Positions 1 through 6,075 of a stretch of 64,000 bases of DNA are shown one piece after another. How positions within the stretch are numbered: position 1 is the stretch's first letter; every line of letters starts with the position of its first letter. Origin of the DNA: JBBQKG01 sp038326655 (GTDB lineage Bacteria; Actinomycetota; Thermoleophilia; Solirubrobacterales; JBBDJG01). Where the stretch lies: assembly GCA_038326655.1 (NCBI GenBank), contig JBBQKG010000014.1:1-64000 (forward strand), given 5' to 3'. The translations under genes were made by a program, and so were the position numbers. The notes under the pieces were generated by a model. That model saw nothing but the letters and a program-made list of their open reading frames with translations, did not search any database and was not told the origin of the DNA.

Positions 1-1376
1 CCGCCATGAAGAAGGTACCCGCCGTCAAGGTCGTCACGGCGCTGGAGGCATCGGAGAGTCCGCTCCCACCGCAGATCCAGGAGGCGCTCGGGGGACTCGT
101 CGGGGCGGCGAGGGAGGGTCTGCTCGCGCTCAGCGTCGGTGTCGGCCTGGGCGTCGTGCACGAGTTGATGGAGCTCGAGGTCGACGAGGTCGTCGGCCCC
201 AGGGGCAAGCACGACCCGGATCGTGTCGCGGTTCGTCACGGCCACGAGGATGGGGCAATGACGTTGGGTGGTCGGCGCGTAAACGTCAGTCGCCCGAGGA
301 TGCGCAGCGCCGACGACGAGCGCGAGCTGGCGGTGCAGACGTACGGGTATTTCGCTGACCGCGATCCGCTGACGCGGGCGGTGATGGATCGGATGCTCGC
401 AGGCGTTTCCACGCGCAAGTTCGCCGGGGTCGGCGAGCCGGTTGGCGCTGAGCTCGAGGACTCGGCCTCCTCGACCTCGAAGTCGACGGTGTCTGAGCTG
501 TTCATCGAGCGCACCCGCACCGCGCTGGGCGAGCTGATGAGCCGCCGGCTGGACGACGTGCGGCTGGCGGTGATGATGCTCGACGGCCTGGAGATCGCCG
601 ACCGCACCCATGTCGTCGCGCTCGGGATCAGCACCGAAGGGGTGAAGATCCCGCTCGGGCTCTGGGAAGGCTCGACCGAGAACGCCACGCTCGCCCGCAC
701 GCTGCTGGCCGACCTCGTCGACCGCGGCCTTGACCCCGAGCAGGCCATCCTGTTCGTGATCGATGGCGGCAAGGCGCTGCGCAGGGCGTTCAAGGACGTC
801 TTCGGCGAGCACGCGCTGGTGCACCGCTGCCATCGCCACAAGGAGAGGAACGTCACCGACCTGCTCCCTGATCGCGACCGCGACGTCGTTCGCGCACGGA
901 TGCGCGCGGCGTGGTCGCTGACCAATGCTGAGCTCGCCGAGCAGCGACTGCGACTGCTCGCCAGCGAGCTCGACCGCACGTGGCCCGACGCCGCCGGCTC
1001 GCTCAGGGAAGGACTCGCGGACACGCTGACGCTGATGCGCCTGGGGATCAGCGGGCAGCTCGCCAAGACGCTGTGCTCGACGAACCCCTGCGAGTCAATG
1101 ATCGAGATCGTCCGCTACACCCAGCGCAACGTGAAGCGCTGGCAGGACGGCGACATGCGCAAGCGCTGGACCGCTGCCGGCATGCTCGTTGCCGAGCAGC
1201 AGTTCCGGCGGATCATCGGCTACCGCGACCTCGCCACGCTCGTCATCGCCGTCGAACGTCACGCCATCCTCGCCGCCCCGAAAGACCACGTCCGTCAGGA
1301 GATCGCCGAGCCCGTTACCGTCTGACCATCAACCCCGAGGATCGCCGCCGAAGTTCCACGACGACCCGGACAACCT
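1..1376 (+). mobile_element. IS256-family insertion sequence, right part; left end outside the window
   Basis: The element holds one transposase gene and ends a short way past its stop codon. The stretch around 1347-1376 (AAGTTCCACGACGACCCGG and the following ACAACC) resembles the terminal inverted repeat I associate with high-GC IS256-family elements. Immediately after it, an open frame encoding an N-terminally cut SnoaL-like protein begins, so the element sits inside that gene. The left terminus and the other half of the target lie before position 1, so neither the second inverted repeat nor the target duplication can be seen. The exact right boundary is an estimate within a few bases. Confidence 0.7.
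6..1325 (+). CDS. IS256-family (mutator-type) transposase
   Basis: A 439-residue DDE transposase that would catalyse cut-out and insertion of its own element. The probable catalytic triad is D193 (MMLDGLEI), D253 (FVIDGGKAL) and E363 (NPCESMIE). The family-typical C/H patch between the second D and the E is present at 273-279 (HRCHRHK). Length is close to the usual 400-420 residues and the frame is uninterrupted, so the gene looks functional. Translation could begin upstream of the window, but the ATG at 6 gives a plausible N-terminus. The gene belongs to the element that has disrupted the SnoaL-like gene downstream. Confidence 0.9.
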   Translation: MKKVPAVKVVTALEASESPLPPQIQEALGGLVGAAREGLLALSVGVGLGVVHELMELEVDEVVGPRGKHDPDRVAVRHGHEDGAMTLGGRRVNVSRPRMRSADDERELAVQTYGYFADRDPLTRAVMDRMLAGVSTRKFAGVGEPVGAELEDSASSTSKSTVSELFIERTRTALGELMSRRLDDVRLAVMMLDGLEIADRTHVVALGISTEGVKIPLGLWEGSTENATLARTLLADLVDRGLDPEQAILFVIDGGKALRRAFKDVFGEHALVHRCHRHKERNVTDLLPDRDRDVVRARMRAAWSLTNAELAEQRLRLLASELDRTWPDAAGSLREGLADTLTLMRLGISGQLAKTLCSTNPCESMIEIVRYTQRNVKRWQDGDMRKRWTAAGMLVAEQQFRRIIGYRDLATLVIAVERHAILAAPKDHVRQEIAEPVTV

Positions 1377-1766
1377 CTGGAGCTGGTCCGCTCGATCTAC
1401 GCGGCCTGGGAGCGCGGCGACTACGGCTCGGCCGAGTGGGCACACTCCGAGATCGAGTTCGTATTCGCCGACGGCCCGGACCCCGGCAGCTGGACGGGGC
1501 TGACTGGAATGGCAGAGGCGATGCGCTACTACCTCAGCTCCTGGGAGGAGTTCCGCCTCGTGGCGGACGAATACCGCGAACTTGACGCCGAGCGCGTGCT
1601 CGTGCTCGATCACCTCAGCGGGCGCGGGAAGGCGAGCGGACTGGAGATCGGGGAAATGCGGGCGGCGGGCGCGTGGCTTTTCCATATTCGCGACGACAAC
1701 GTGACGAGGATGGTCCGCTACTTCGACCGTGCGCGCGGGCTCGCCGATCTTGGCCTCTCGAAGTAG
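1377..1766 (+). pseudogene. SnoaL/NTF2-like protein, 5' end removed by IS256 insertion
   Basis: The frame ending at 1766 is open without a start from just past the transposase stop. From about 1380 it reads ELVRSIYAAWERGDY, the usual second segment of MSQENVE-type SnoaL-like proteins, and continues through a full alpha+beta barrel fold. The expected first codons (ATG TCG CAG GAG AAC GTG) are missing because the IS end takes their place. An internal ATG at 1509 would give only an 85-residue C-terminal piece. SnoaL-like proteins are small cone-shaped enzymes or ligand binders; no substrate can be inferred here. The stop is followed after three bases by the next SnoaL start at 1770. Confidence 0.75.
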
Positions 1767-1769
1767 GCG

Positions 1770-1929
1770 ATGTCGCAGGAGAACGTGAAGATCGTGCGCC
1801 ACACGTTCGAGCTGGGACTGGATGCGGCGGCCGAGCGCTACTGGGACGCAAAGATTGAGTACCACGAAGATCCCCGTTGGCCCGGCGCGTCGAGTTACAG
1901 GGGCCGCGAAGCCGTCCTTCAGTGCTGGA
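1770..1929 (+). pseudogene. SnoaL-like gene, 5' fragment joined to a 3'-end repeat
   Basis: It starts with the standard MSQENVKIVRHTFE N-terminus and keeps about 53 codons up to SYRGREAVLQCW. It then jumps at about 1930 into the conserved SnoaL 3' flank (CAAGACGCTCACGCCGACTC), out of frame with it, so the middle and end of the domain are deleted. The fragment frame happens to be continuous with the next gene, so a 210-residue fusion (1770-2402) is theoretically possible. I regard this as accidental, because the intervening residues are arginine-rich out-of-frame sequence. The start lies three bases after the previous stop, with the GGAG-like purines of that stop region as a possible ribosome site. 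Confidence 0.7.
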
Positions 1930-1931
1930 GG

Positions 1932-1998
1932 GCAAGACGCTCACGCCGACTCCTGAGCCTGCGGGATACTGCGCGGGCGATGTCACAGGAGAACGTGG
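1932..1998 (+). repeat. SnoaL cassette junction: 3' flank + spacer + 5' flank
   Basis: This copy runs from the CAAGACGCTCACGCC 3' flank through the spacer GAGCCTGCGGGATACTGCG to ATGTCACAGGAGAACGTGG. Near-identical junctions occur at 2361-2428 and 56349-56430, with partial copies at 55538, 56796, 61853 and 62620. It joins the end of one SnoaL-like gene to the start of the next. The GATACT hexamer lies 9 nt before the ATG and there is no Shine-Dalgarno sequence, which would fit a leaderless promoter. Confidence 0.75.
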
Positions 1999-2402
1999 AA
2001 CTGGTCTACCGAAGCGCTGACGCCTTCAACCGGCGTGACCTCGACGCGGCTCTGGCGCTGATGGACGATGATGTGGAGGTCATCCCGCGCGCGGTTGCCA
2101 TGGAGGGCGGCGATCACTATCACGGCCACGACGGAGTCGGTCGCTGGTGGAAGGACCTGTTCGACGTCTTTCCCGACTACGCGGTCGAGGTCGTCGAAGT
2201 GCGCGACGTTGGAGACATGACGGTCGCAGCCACGGTCCTTCGCGGCCATGGCGCGGGTAGCAACGTTTCCATCGAGGACATGGTGTGGCTGGTGCACCGG
2301 TGGCGGGGCGGGAAGTGCATCTGGTGGCGCAACTTCGGTAGTGGGGACGAGGCCCTCGAAGCCGTGGGGCTGTCGGAGCAAGACGCTCACGCCGACTCCT
2401 GA
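1980..2402 (+). CDS. SnoaL/NTF2-like domain protein
   Basis: A 140-residue protein beginning MSQENVELVYRSADAF, the signature opening of a large Thermoleophilia SnoaL-like family. It continues through one NTF2-like fold with a DMVWLVHRWRGGKC strand and ends EALEAVGLSEQDAHADS. It is cytoplasmic and has no signal peptide or membrane segment. The family includes polyketide cyclases, ketosteroid isomerase-like enzymes and many proteins of unknown role; no substrate is implied here. I chose the ATG at 1980 over the in-frame ATG at 1770 because the repeat-encoded start module (GATACT then 9 nt then ATG) recurs before other SnoaL genes in the window. Confidence 0.8.
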   Translation: MSQENVELVYRSADAFNRRDLDAALALMDDDVEVIPRAVAMEGGDHYHGHDGVGRWWKDLFDVFPDYAVEVVEVRDVGDMTVAATVLRGHGAGSNVSIEDMVWLVHRWRGGKCIWWRNFGSGDEALEAVGLSEQDAHADS

Positions 2403-2428
2403 GCCTGCGGGGTACTGCGCGGGCGATG
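2361..2428 (+). repeat. SnoaL cassette 3' flank and spacer, not followed by a SnoaL gene
   Basis: The conserved end GGGGCTGTCGGAGCAAGACG, the TCCTGAGCCTGCGGGG spacer and the TACTGCGCGGGCGATG start are all present. The bases after the ATG (GCCAATGG) no longer match a SnoaL gene. The unit abuts decayed HNH-module sequence, marking a recombination junction. Confidence 0.7.
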
Positions 2429-2479
2429 GCCAATGGAGATGCGGGGATCGGCGCGGAGGTGCGGCCGGCATTGAACGCC

Positions 2480-2766
2480 CTTCGAGTCCCAGGTGATCGA
2501 ACCGCTGGATCGGGTATCGGCTTCCGTGCTGAGCCGTTGGCAGTCGAGGCACGGGCGCAGAAGCGTCACGGACCTGTCCCCGTGGGCGTCTTGTGGGCGA
2601 GCTGTTCGACCTCACGCCTGAGCCTGTCCACCTTCACCACGAGGGAGGCGATCAGCTCGTCGCGGTCACTGGGCCGCAGCTCGCCGCAGTGGCCGCAGTA
2701 TTCGACGCCATCGGCGTCCCGCTGACGATTGGGGCGCGGGCAGCGGCAGAGGCGCGACTTACGCAT
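2480..2766 (-). pseudogene. Remnant of zinc-finger/HNH endonuclease-like gene (second copy of the module at 56829)
   Basis: The minus frame from ATG 2766 encodes MRKSRLCRCPRPNRQ and then YCGHCGELRP, nearly identical to the start of the HNH-like protein at 57212. It then diverges into a coiled-coil-like tail ending at 2566 (66 residues). Farther on, in another frame, RPCLDCQRLST (near 2540) again matches that protein, so the copy is scrambled by an insertion and a frame change. The HTH gene that precedes HNH in the other copy is deleted here: CTCTGC at 2781-2786 joins directly to ACAATGCGGGAC, which lies upstream of that HTH gene at 57475. The HNH catalytic half is absent. The 66-residue piece might still be translated. 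Confidence 0.65.
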
Positions 2767-2790
2767 CACGCTTCGCAAGGCTCTGCACAA

Positions 2791-2877
2791 TGCGGGACAG
2801 TCAACTGCCCCGCAGAGCGGTTAGGAGCGGTCGAGAGCGGTAGGTATTCCGCTCTACAAGCGAAACGCCCCTTGGTG
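2791..2877. repeat. Hairpin plus three phased AGCGGT repeats and an 18-bp repeat shared with 62886
   Basis: From left to right: an inverted repeat (TGCGGG-A-CAGT / ACTG-C-CCCGCA, 2791-2814) shared with 57480-57502; AGCGGT at 2816, 2826 and 2836, exactly 10 bp apart; then GCGAAACGCCCCTTGGTG at 2860-2877, identical to 62886-62903. Core chromosome genes begin immediately afterwards. I read this as the boundary of an integrative element, with the phased repeats as candidate recombinase or replication-protein binding sites. Confidence 0.55.
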
Positions 2878-2881
2878 TCTC

Positions 2882-3151
2882 CTAGAAGATCGTGTCCTGG
2901 TCCGACCGGGAGGTGCGCCGGCGGCGCTGCGGCACGCCCGCGGCCTCTACGAGCGCGGCCTCGACGTCCGCAAGGATCGCGCGCTCGGAGCGTGACGCCA
3001 CGATCGGCTGGGCGAGGCCCTCCACGTGCACGAAGGTCCGCCGCCCCTCCCCGCGCTCGCCCGGCTCGAGCGGCACCAGCGCGAACACGCGATCGGCCTT
3101 GACGAACTTGCCGTAGCCGAGCGAGACCATGCGGGCGTCGCGCTTCGCCAT
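2882..3151 (-). CDS. RemA/DUF370-like small regulatory protein
   Basis: An 89-residue protein starting MAKRDARMVSLGYGKFVKAD. The GYGKFV...DRVFALV opening, the central GRRT and the VASRSERAI segment resemble the DUF370/RemA family, small beta-rich DNA-binding proteins that regulate matrix genes in Bacillus; the match is by eye. The ATG overlaps the argH stop by one base (TGATG), so it is translationally coupled to argH; a longer upstream frame is only argH read in another frame. The C-terminal tail is basic (RRRRTSRSDQDTIF). The role here is unknown. Confidence 0.55.
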   Translation of the reverse strand: MAKRDARMVSLGYGKFVKADRVFALVPLEPGERGEGRRTFVHVEGLAQPIVASRSERAILADVEAALVEAAGVPQRRRRTSRSDQDTIF

Positions 3152-4521
3152 CAGGCCTTCGTTCCTGCGAGCACGGCGCGAGCCCGGTCGAGCTGCTCGC
3201 GCACCCTGGGGGACGCGGTCCCGCCCTCGGACACCTTCGACTCGAGCCACGAGCCGTTCGAAAGCACCTCGTAGTACTCGCCGTCGAAGTCGGCGGAGAA
3301 ACCCCGCAGCTCCTCGGGTGTGAGCTCGGAGAGCTGCTTGCCCTGCTCGAGCGCGTGCCGCACGAGCGCCGCGACCACGCCGTGCGACTCGCGGAACGGC
3401 ACGCCGCGCCGGACCAGCAGGTCGGCGATGTCTGTCGCGGCGAGGAACTGATCGCCGGCGGCCTGCTCGAGGCGCTCACGGCGAAAGCTCGCCGTGCGCA
3501 GCATCCCGGTGGCCGCCTGGAGGCAGAGCGCGAGCGTGTCGACGCAGTCGAAGAGGTGCTCCTTGTCCTCCTGCATGTCCTTGTTGTAGGCGAGCGGGAG
3601 CGCGTGCATGACGCCCAGCAGGGCGCCGAAGTGGGCCGCGACCCGCGGCGCCTTCGCGCGCAGCAGCTCGGCCGCGTCGGGGTTCTTCTTCTGGGGCATG
3701 ATGCTCGAGCCGGAGGTGAACGAGTCGCCCAGCTCGAGGAAGCCGAATTCTTCGCTCGACCACAGGACGATCTCGGCGCCGAGGCGCGACAGGTGCATCG
3801 CGCAGATCGAGGCTGCGCTCAGGTAGTCGAGCACGAAGTCGCGGTTCGAGACCGCGTCGAGCGAGTTCTCCGCGACGCCGTCGAAGCCCAGCTCGCGGGC
3901 CACGTGGGCGCGGTTCGTGTTCCAGTTGACGCCCGCCAGGGCGCCGGCGCCGAGCGGCAGGTCGGCCGCCGCGTTCACGCAGCAGGCGAAGCGCTCGACG
4001 TCGCGCCGGAGCATCCAGAAGTAGGCCAGCAGGTGGTGTGAGAGGTAGACCGGCTGGGCGCGCTGGAGGTGCGTGTAGCCCGGCATCGGCCAGCCGAGGT
4101 GCTGCTCGGCGAGATCCGCAAGCACCGTCATCAGCTCGATCAGGAGCCCTCTGGCGCGCGTCGAGTGGTCGCGCACGAACAGCGCCATGTCGGTCGCGAC
4201 CTGGTCGTTCCGGGAGCGCGCGGTGTGCAGCTTGCCGCCCACCGCCCCGACCAGCGCGGTCAGGCGCCGCTCGATCGCCATGTGGATGTCCTCGTCCCCG
4301 GGCTCGAAGGCAAAGCCACCGTCGGCCAGCTCCGCGGCCACGGCGTCGAGCCCGCGCAGCAGCTCGTCCGCCTCGTCGCCGGTGAGGATCCCGCTCTCGG
4401 CGAGCATGCGCACGTGCGCCCGTGACTGGTCGACGTCGTAGGGCGCCAGCCGCCGGTCGAACGCGATCGAGGCGTTCAGCCGCTGGAAGACTGGGTCCGG
4501 TGGCTCCCGAAACCTGGACAT
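3151..4521 (-). CDS. argH: Argininosuccinate lyase
   Basis: Cleaves argininosuccinate to arginine and fumarate, the last step of arginine synthesis, as a cytosolic homotetramer. The 456-residue length is typical. Diagnostic motifs are TARSRNDQ (100-107), PGYTHLQRAQP with the catalytic histidine (about 148-158) and the fumarase/aspartase signature GSSIMPQKKNPD (about 272-283). The other arginine genes are not adjacent. The gene is at the distal end of the long minus-strand amino-acid block and overlaps the RemA-like gene by one base. Confidence 0.96.
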   Translation of the reverse strand: MSRFREPPDPVFQRLNASIAFDRRLAPYDVDQSRAHVRMLAESGILTGDEADELLRGLDAVAAELADGGFAFEPGDEDIHMAIERRLTALVGAVGGKLHTARSRNDQVATDMALFVRDHSTRARGLLIELMTVLADLAEQHLGWPMPGYTHLQRAQPVYLSHHLLAYFWMLRRDVERFACCVNAAADLPLGAGALAGVNWNTNRAHVARELGFDGVAENSLDAVSNRDFVLDYLSAASICAMHLSRLGAEIVLWSSEEFGFLELGDSFTSGSSIMPQKKNPDAAELLRAKAPRVAAHFGALLGVMHALPLAYNKDMQEDKEHLFDCVDTLALCLQAATGMLRTASFRRERLEQAAGDQFLAATDIADLLVRRGVPFRESHGVVAALVRHALEQGKQLSELTPEELRGFSADFDGEYYEVLSNGSWLESKVSEGGTASPRVREQLDRARAVLAGTKA

Positions 4522-4561
4522 AGCAGGAAGTCTAAGGAGCCGCGCAGGCTTCAGCCGGCTC

Positions 4562-4921
4562 CTACCAGTTCGCCGCGATCGCGCCGATCTGGATCACCAG
4601 CATGATTCCGAGCAGGTAGAGGCTCACTCCCCAGCCCGCGAGCGCGGCGCGGCTGCGTGGGTACAGGCGGCTGTCGGGGTTGCGGCCGATCGAGAGCACG
4701 ACGGGCAGGGAGGCCAGCAGGCCGAGCGCGATCAGCGTGAATCCGCTCGCGCCGAACGCGATGTACCCCACGTCGAGGGTGAAGCTTCCGAGCACCTGCC
4801 CGAGCAGGTCGCGATAGACGATCGCGGGGACTGCCCCCGCGGCGATCAGTGCGAGGAGCGCGAGCAGCCTCTCGCCCCGCCGCGACTGCGATGAGTGATA
4901 GGTATACCCCCGGGATGCCAC
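4562..4921 (-). CDS. Small multi-pass membrane protein of unknown function
   Basis: A 119-residue protein read from a GTG start (MASRGYTYHSSQSRRGERLL). Three hydrophobic segments are visible at about 18-36, 50-76 and 94-117, with short basic loops, so it is predicted to be an integral membrane protein. No enzymatic motif is recognisable. It lies between the DegT-type aminotransferase (8-bp gap) and argH (40-bp gap), probably in the same transcription unit. Confidence 0.6.
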   Translation of the reverse strand: MASRGYTYHSSQSRRGERLLALLALIAAGAVPAIVYRDLLGQVLGSFTLDVGYIAFGASGFTLIALGLLASLPVVLSIGRNPDSRLYPRSRAALAGWGVSLYLLGIMLVIQIGAIAANW

Positions 4922-4929
4922 AGACCCGT

Positions 4930-6075
4930 TCAGCCTACAACTCCCGTCTGCCGTTCACGGGAGAGCAGGCCGAGCAGCGCGTCGCAGACCCGGTCCACCT
5001 GCTCCTCGGTCATCCGCGTGAAGAACGGCAGCGCGAGCGAGCGGGTGGATACGCGTTCCGCGACCGGAAACTCACCGCCCCGGAATCCGAAGCGCTCGCG
5101 GAAGAAGGGCAGCAGGTGAATGCAGGGCAGGTAGGCCTTCGAAGCGATCCCGCCTTCGGCGAGGGAGCCGATCACGGCATCCCGGTCCACGTCGTCCGGG
5201 AGCTGGGCCACGTAGACGAACCAGCTGCGCCGCTCGAGGCCCCGCCCCGGCGTAGGCAGGTCGAGGCCCTCGACTCCGGCAAGTCGCTCGCCGTAGAGAG
5301 CCGCGACGCGCTCACGCTCGGCAAGCAGACCGTCGAGGCGCTCGAGCTGGGCCACGCCGAGCGCGGCGGCGACATCCGAGAGCCGATAGTTGAAGCCCAG
5401 GCGCTCGTGGCCGAGCCAGTCCATGTCCTCGCCCCGTCCCTGGTTTCGCTCGCTGCGCGCGCGTGCGCGAATCGCGGCGTCGCCCACGGTCAGCATGCCG
5501 CCCTCGCCGGTCACGAGCTGCTTGTTGGCATAGAAGGCGAATGCCGCCGGGTGTCCGCGAGCGCCGACCCTGACGCCCTGCGAGTCGACCGCGCCGACCG
5601 CCTCGCAGGCGTCCTCGAGGATGCCGAGTGCGTGGGCGCCGGCGAGCCGCTCTAGTGCCTCCATGTCGGCGGGGAACCCGAATATGTGCACGGGCAGGAT
5701 TCCCGCGGTGCGCTCCCCGCAAGCCGCCTCGGCAGCCTGCGGATCGATGTTCAACGTGACCGGATCGACATCGCAGAAGACCGGCGTGACGTCCTCGTAG
5801 AGCAGGCAATTGGCCGAGGCGACGAAGCTGAACGGGCTCGTCACGACCTCGTCCCCGGCGCTCCAGCCGAGCGCCCGGACGCCAAGGTGGAGGGCGGCCG
5901 TGCCGCTCGACACCGCGACCGCCCCGGTGGAGCCGAGCCAGGCGGAAAAGTCGCGCTCGAAACGGTCGAGCATCGGGCCCAGCGAGAGCCGGCCGGAACG
6001 AAGCACGTCGAGCACCAGCTCCTCCTCCCGTGCGCCCACGTCGGGGCTGGCGAGGGGAATCGGTGCCGCGTTCAC
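4930..6075 (-). CDS. DegT/DnrJ/EryC1/StrS-family PLP aminotransferase
   Basis: A 381-residue fold-type I aminotransferase. The glycine/serine loop SSGTAALHLGVRA (about 56-68), the DACEAVGA segment and the PLP lysine K185 in YANKQLVTGEGG are the family hallmarks. Family members usually aminate keto-sugars for surface polysaccharides or secondary metabolites; the substrate here is not determinable. I start it at the GTG at 6075, which overlaps the cimA stop (GTGA); upstream residues are cimA in another frame. No sugar-nucleotide genes lie nearby, so its coupling to citramalate synthase is unexpected. Confidence 0.85.
   Translation of the reverse strand: MNAAPIPLASPDVGAREEELVLDVLRSGRLSLGPMLDRFERDFSAWLGSTGAVAVSSGTAALHLGVRALGWSAGDEVVTSPFSFVASANCLLYEDVTPVFCDVDPVTLNIDPQAAEAACGERTAGILPVHIFGFPADMEALERLAGAHALGILEDACEAVGAVDSQGVRVGARGHPAAFAFYANKQLVTGEGGMLTVGDAAIRARARSERNQGRGEDMDWLGHERLGFNYRLSDVAAALGVAQLERLDGLLAERERVAALYGERLAGVEGLDLPTPGRGLERRSWFVYVAQLPDDVDRDAVIGSLAEGGIASKAYLPCIHLLPFFRERFGFRGGEFPVAERVSTRSLALPFFTRMTEEQVDRVCDALLGLLSRERQTGVVG

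Noticed and set aside
1770..2402. A genuine 210-residue two-domain SnoaL protein
   Set aside because: The linker is the SnoaL 3' flank read in the wrong frame, and the second half has its own conserved start module at 1980.
2785..2880. tRNA gene as the integration target
   Set aside because: The stems here do not form a cloverleaf, and no TTCGANNC loop with matching acceptor arms is present at any of the three candidate sites.
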